Source of the DNA: CAWCTD01 sp963798455
GTDB lineage: Bacteria > Acidobacteriota > Terriglobia > Bryobacterales > Bryobacteraceae
Direction of reading: 5' to 3'
NCBI GenBank assembly: GCA_963798455.1
Contig: CAWCTD010000004.1
Location: forward strand, 1,178,001 to 1,242,000
DNA length: 64,000 nt
Position 1 is the first letter of the stretch. Every line of letters starts with the position of its first letter. The notes beneath the pieces are model-generated. The model ran no database searches and was not told the origin of the DNA. It saw nothing but the letters and a program-made list of their open reading frames with translations. The position numbers and the translations under genes are program-made. Positions 61,975 through 64,000 of the stretch are shown piece by piece.

Positions 61975-62298
61975 ATGATTCAACTCACAGAGACGGCCGT
62001 TAGCAAGGTGAAGGAGATCCTGGATGTGCAGGACCCCAAGCCAGCGGGCCTGCGGATCGCGGTCGTTGGCGGCGGATGCTCCGGATTCAGCTATTCCATG
62101 GCCTTTGAAACCGAGCCGGGCCTGCTCGACAAGGTCTACAATTTTGGCGACCTCAAAGTCTACATAGACCAGGCCAGCATGCTGTACCTTGACGGAGCCG
62201 AGGTCGATTACGTGGAAAGCCTTGAGGGAGCTGGGTTTAAGTTCAATAACCCCAACGTGCGCACCACCTGTGGCTGCGGCAGCTCCTTTAGCGCCTGA
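61975..62298 (+). CDS. A-type iron-sulfur cluster carrier (IscA/ErpA family)
   Basis: 107 residues. The three conserved Cys are in GGGCSGFSY (C35) and TTCGCGSSFS (C99, C101), the signature of A-type carriers that deliver Fe-S clusters to apoproteins in the cytosol. The C-terminal NPNVRTTCGCGSSF is closest to ErpA or IscA. ATG 61975 has TAAGGGAG upstream; TAAAAT about 45 bp before it may be a -10 box. No other isc or suf genes are near. 61745-61974 between it and the divergent sigma factor shows no gene. Confidence 0.92.
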   Translation: MIQLTETAVSKVKEILDVQDPKPAGLRIAVVGGGCSGFSYSMAFETEPGLLDKVYNFGDLKVYIDQASMLYLDGAEVDYVESLEGAGFKFNNPNVRTTCGCGSSFSA

Positions 62299-62350
62299 CG
62301 ACGCCCGTCCCCGTCACCTATACGGCATTCCCTTGTAGAATTGTCTTGTT

Positions 62351-63259
62351 GTGTGTTCCAACCGGCCCCTGGCCCATCTGGCGACCGAGCAGCCGAATCC
62401 TGTATCCGAGGGCATGGAGGCTCTCGATACAGAGCAACTCCTGCGCCTAATCAACTCGGAGGACCGCCGGGTTGCGGAAGCTGTCGCCGCTGAGATCCCC
62501 AATATCGCCCTCGCCGTTGAGGCCATCGTGGCCGCCGTCCGGGCTGGCGGGCGCTTGTTTTACATCGGAGCGGGGACCAGCGGCCGCCTGGGAGTGCTGG
62601 ATGCGGTGGAATGCCCCCCGACCTTCAACACCCCGCCCGAGCTGGTCCAGGGGATTCTGGCCGGGGGTGAGGGCGCCTTGTCCAGAGCTTCGGAGGCATC
62701 TGAAGACGACCCTGCCGCCGGAGAGCGCGATCTGACGGCTCGCGGGTTCGCCGCGAGGGATGTGCTGGTCGCGATCGCGGCCAGCGGCCGCACCCCTTAC
62801 GTGCTTGGCGCGGTGGCCGCTGCCCGGAAGGCCGGAGCCCCGACCGTGGGCCTCAGTTGCAGCCCGGATTCCGAGCTTGCGCGCGCTGTCGATATCGCCA
62901 TCACCCCCCTCCCCGGCGCCGAGATCATCGCGGGCTCTACGCGCATGAAGGCAGGCACCGCGACCAAGTTGGTGCTGAACATGCTAAGCACGGCTACGAT
63001 GATCAAGCTCGGCCACGTGTACGGCAACTTGATGGTGAACGTCCAGCCGAGAAGCTCGAAGCTGCGCGACCGCGCGGTGCGAATCATCGCGCGGGCGGCG
63101 GAAGTATCACCCGAGCGCGCCGCTCAACTGCTCGATGGCGCCGCCGGCAAAGTGAAAACCGCCGTGGTGATGGGACGGCTCGGTATCGAGCGTGCCGAAG
63201 CCGAGAACCGGTTGAGCACCGCCGGTGGCAGGGTGTCGGAGGCGCTGCGGAATGGATAG
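62351..63259 (+). CDS. murQ: N-acetylmuramic acid 6-phosphate etherase MurQ
   Basis: 302 residues. Cleaves the lactyl ether of MurNAc-6-P to GlcNAc-6-P and D-lactate in cell-wall recycling. Visible: TEQPNPVSEGMEALDTEQLLRLINSEDRRVAEAV, the SIS fold phosphosugar loop FYIGAGTSGRLGVLDAVECPPTFN, EDDPAAGERDL with the catalytic-type Glu, and AGSTRMKAGTATKLVLNMLSTATMIKLG. Typical length. The start is GTG 62351, no ribosome site seen. The end overlaps murA by eight bases, so recycling and de novo wall synthesis genes are coupled here. Confidence 0.94.
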   Translation: MCSNRPLAHLATEQPNPVSEGMEALDTEQLLRLINSEDRRVAEAVAAEIPNIALAVEAIVAAVRAGGRLFYIGAGTSGRLGVLDAVECPPTFNTPPELVQGILAGGEGALSRASEASEDDPAAGERDLTARGFAARDVLVAIAASGRTPYVLGAVAAARKAGAPTVGLSCSPDSELARAVDIAITPLPGAEIIAGSTRMKAGTATKLVLNMLSTATMIKLGHVYGNLMVNVQPRSSKLRDRAVRIIARAAEVSPERAAQLLDGAAGKVKTAVVMGRLGIERAEAENRLSTAGGRVSEALRNG

Positions 63260-64000
63260 GTTCGTGATTCAGGGGGGCGTCCCGCTCCAGGGCGAGCTGT
63301 GCGTCAGCGGGGCGAAGAACTCGGCGCTGCCGGCGCTGGCGGCCTGCTTGCTCGCCGAGCAGCCGGTGACGCTTCATCGCATACCGCGCGTGAGAGACGT
63401 CCAGACAATGCAGCAGCTTCTGACGCGTTGCGGCGCCTCGATCCGGGAAGAGAACGGTGCGCTGCGCGTGGAAGCCGCTCAGGTGGTCTCCCCGGAAGCC
63501 CCGTACGACATGGTAAAGACGATGCGCGCGTCGAGCCTCGTTCTGGGACCTCTGATGGCGCGATGCGGCCGCGCGCGCGTCTCCCTGCCCGGCGGTTGTG
63601 CGATTGGAGCGCGGCCCATCAACCTCCACCTGGCGGGATTGGAGCAGCTCGGCGCGCGTATCAGCCAGACCCACGGCTACATCGAAGCCGAAGCTCCTCA
63701 CGGCCTCCGCGGGACGACCGTGAACTTCGACCGCATCACGGTCACGGGAACCGAAGACCTGCTGATGGCCGCTGTTCTGGCGGAAGGGGAAACCCTGCTG
63801 GAAAACGCCGCGCGAGAGCCCGAGGTGGCCGACCTGGCGGGCCTGCTTACCAAAATGGGGGCCTCCATCACCGGGGCGGGGACTTCGACGATACGCGTAA
63901 AGGGCGTCCGGCGCCTTCATGGGGCGGAGCACACCATCATCGCGGACCGGATTGAGGCGGGCACATTTCTTGTGGCCGGCGCCATTACTCGCGGCGATGT
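63252..64000 (+). CDS. murA: UDP-N-acetylglucosamine 1-carboxyvinyltransferase MurA, N-terminal part
   Basis: The gene runs off the window; 249 residues are visible. It opens MDRFVIQGGVPLQGELCVSGAKNSALPALAACLLA with the KNSALP motif (K22, N23), and has LPGGCAIGARPINLHLAGLEQLGA with the catalytic Cys (about C116) that fosfomycin attacks. MurA transfers enolpyruvate to UDP-GlcNAc, the first step of peptidoglycan precursor synthesis. ATG 63252 lies inside the end of murQ, so the two are translationally coupled. Frame is clean to the window edge. Confidence 0.95.
   Translation, partial: MDRFVIQGGVPLQGELCVSGAKNSALPALAACLLAEQPVTLHRIPRVRDVQTMQQLLTRCGASIREENGALRVEAAQVVSPEAPYDMVKTMRASSLVLGPLMARCGRARVSLPGGCAIGARPINLHLAGLEQLGARISQTHGYIEAEAPHGLRGTTVNFDRITVTGTEDLLMAAVLAEGETLLENAAREPEVADLAGLLTKMGASITGAGTSTIRVKGVRRLHGAEHTIIADRIEAGTFLVAGAITRGD

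Overview
The window is GC-rich chromosomal DNA from an outer-membrane bacterium. It most resembles an acidobacterium of the Bryobacter/Solibacter type. Signs of this are a VWFA-related secreted protein, a 1199-residue TonB-dependent receptor with an N-terminal carboxypeptidase-regulatory domain, further CnaB-like secreted proteins, a BlaR1 peptidase fused to a TonB domain, DUF6807 proteins and lpxB. The assignment rests on gene content only. No rRNA, tRNA or CRISPR array was seen.

Layout. 1-2.5 kb: end of a VWFA-related protein, a small Cys/His protein and hemQ (coproheme decarboxylase). 2.4-11.2 kb: a probable integrative element of about 8.7 kb inserted in the 3' end of hemQ. It is bounded by 131-bp direct repeats of the hemQ end and carries a tyrosine recombinase, two tandem secreted RCC1-repeat proteins, a divergent winged-helix/TPR regulator and a MazEF-like toxin-antitoxin pair at its far edge. 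Just outside lies a decayed, truncated DUF6807 gene. 11.8-18.7 kb: a plant-polysaccharide sugar locus (kduD, rhaM, GH51 arabinofuranosidase, an orphan transhydrogenase alpha subunit, GH2 glycosidase). 18.8-30 kb: DedA-like protein, TonB receptor, ligA, lipid kinase, DUF457 membrane protein, aldehyde dehydrogenase, CnaB-like protein. 30-36 kb: intact DUF6807 protein and a minus-strand operon korA-korB-trmJ plus two small conserved genes. 36-45.5 kb: PilZ protein, MrfA-like helicase, lpxB, an M1-peptidase-like protein without zinc ligands, trxB, PLP decarboxylase. 45.5-52.3 kb: blaI-blaR1(TonB), enolase-superfamily protein, feoAB, ECF sigma factor with anti-sigma. 52.3-61.7 kb, minus strand: a second sigma/anti-sigma/Spy-like operon, a hairpin-rich leader, a small unknown gene, a MEMO1-AMMECR1 fusion and addB-addA. 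62-64 kb: an A-type Fe-S carrier, murQ and the start of murA.

The strongest candidates for something new are the hemQ-targeting element with its RCC1 cargo, the hairpin-rich leader upstream of the MEMO1-AMMECR1/addBA cluster, and the catalytically dead M1 protein. Five genes (rhaM, GH2, the MrfA-like helicase, addA and a sigma factor) are each split by exactly one extra pyrimidine in the coding strand. This looks more like systematic assembly error than five independent gene deaths, and the genes are annotated as whole with the shift noted.
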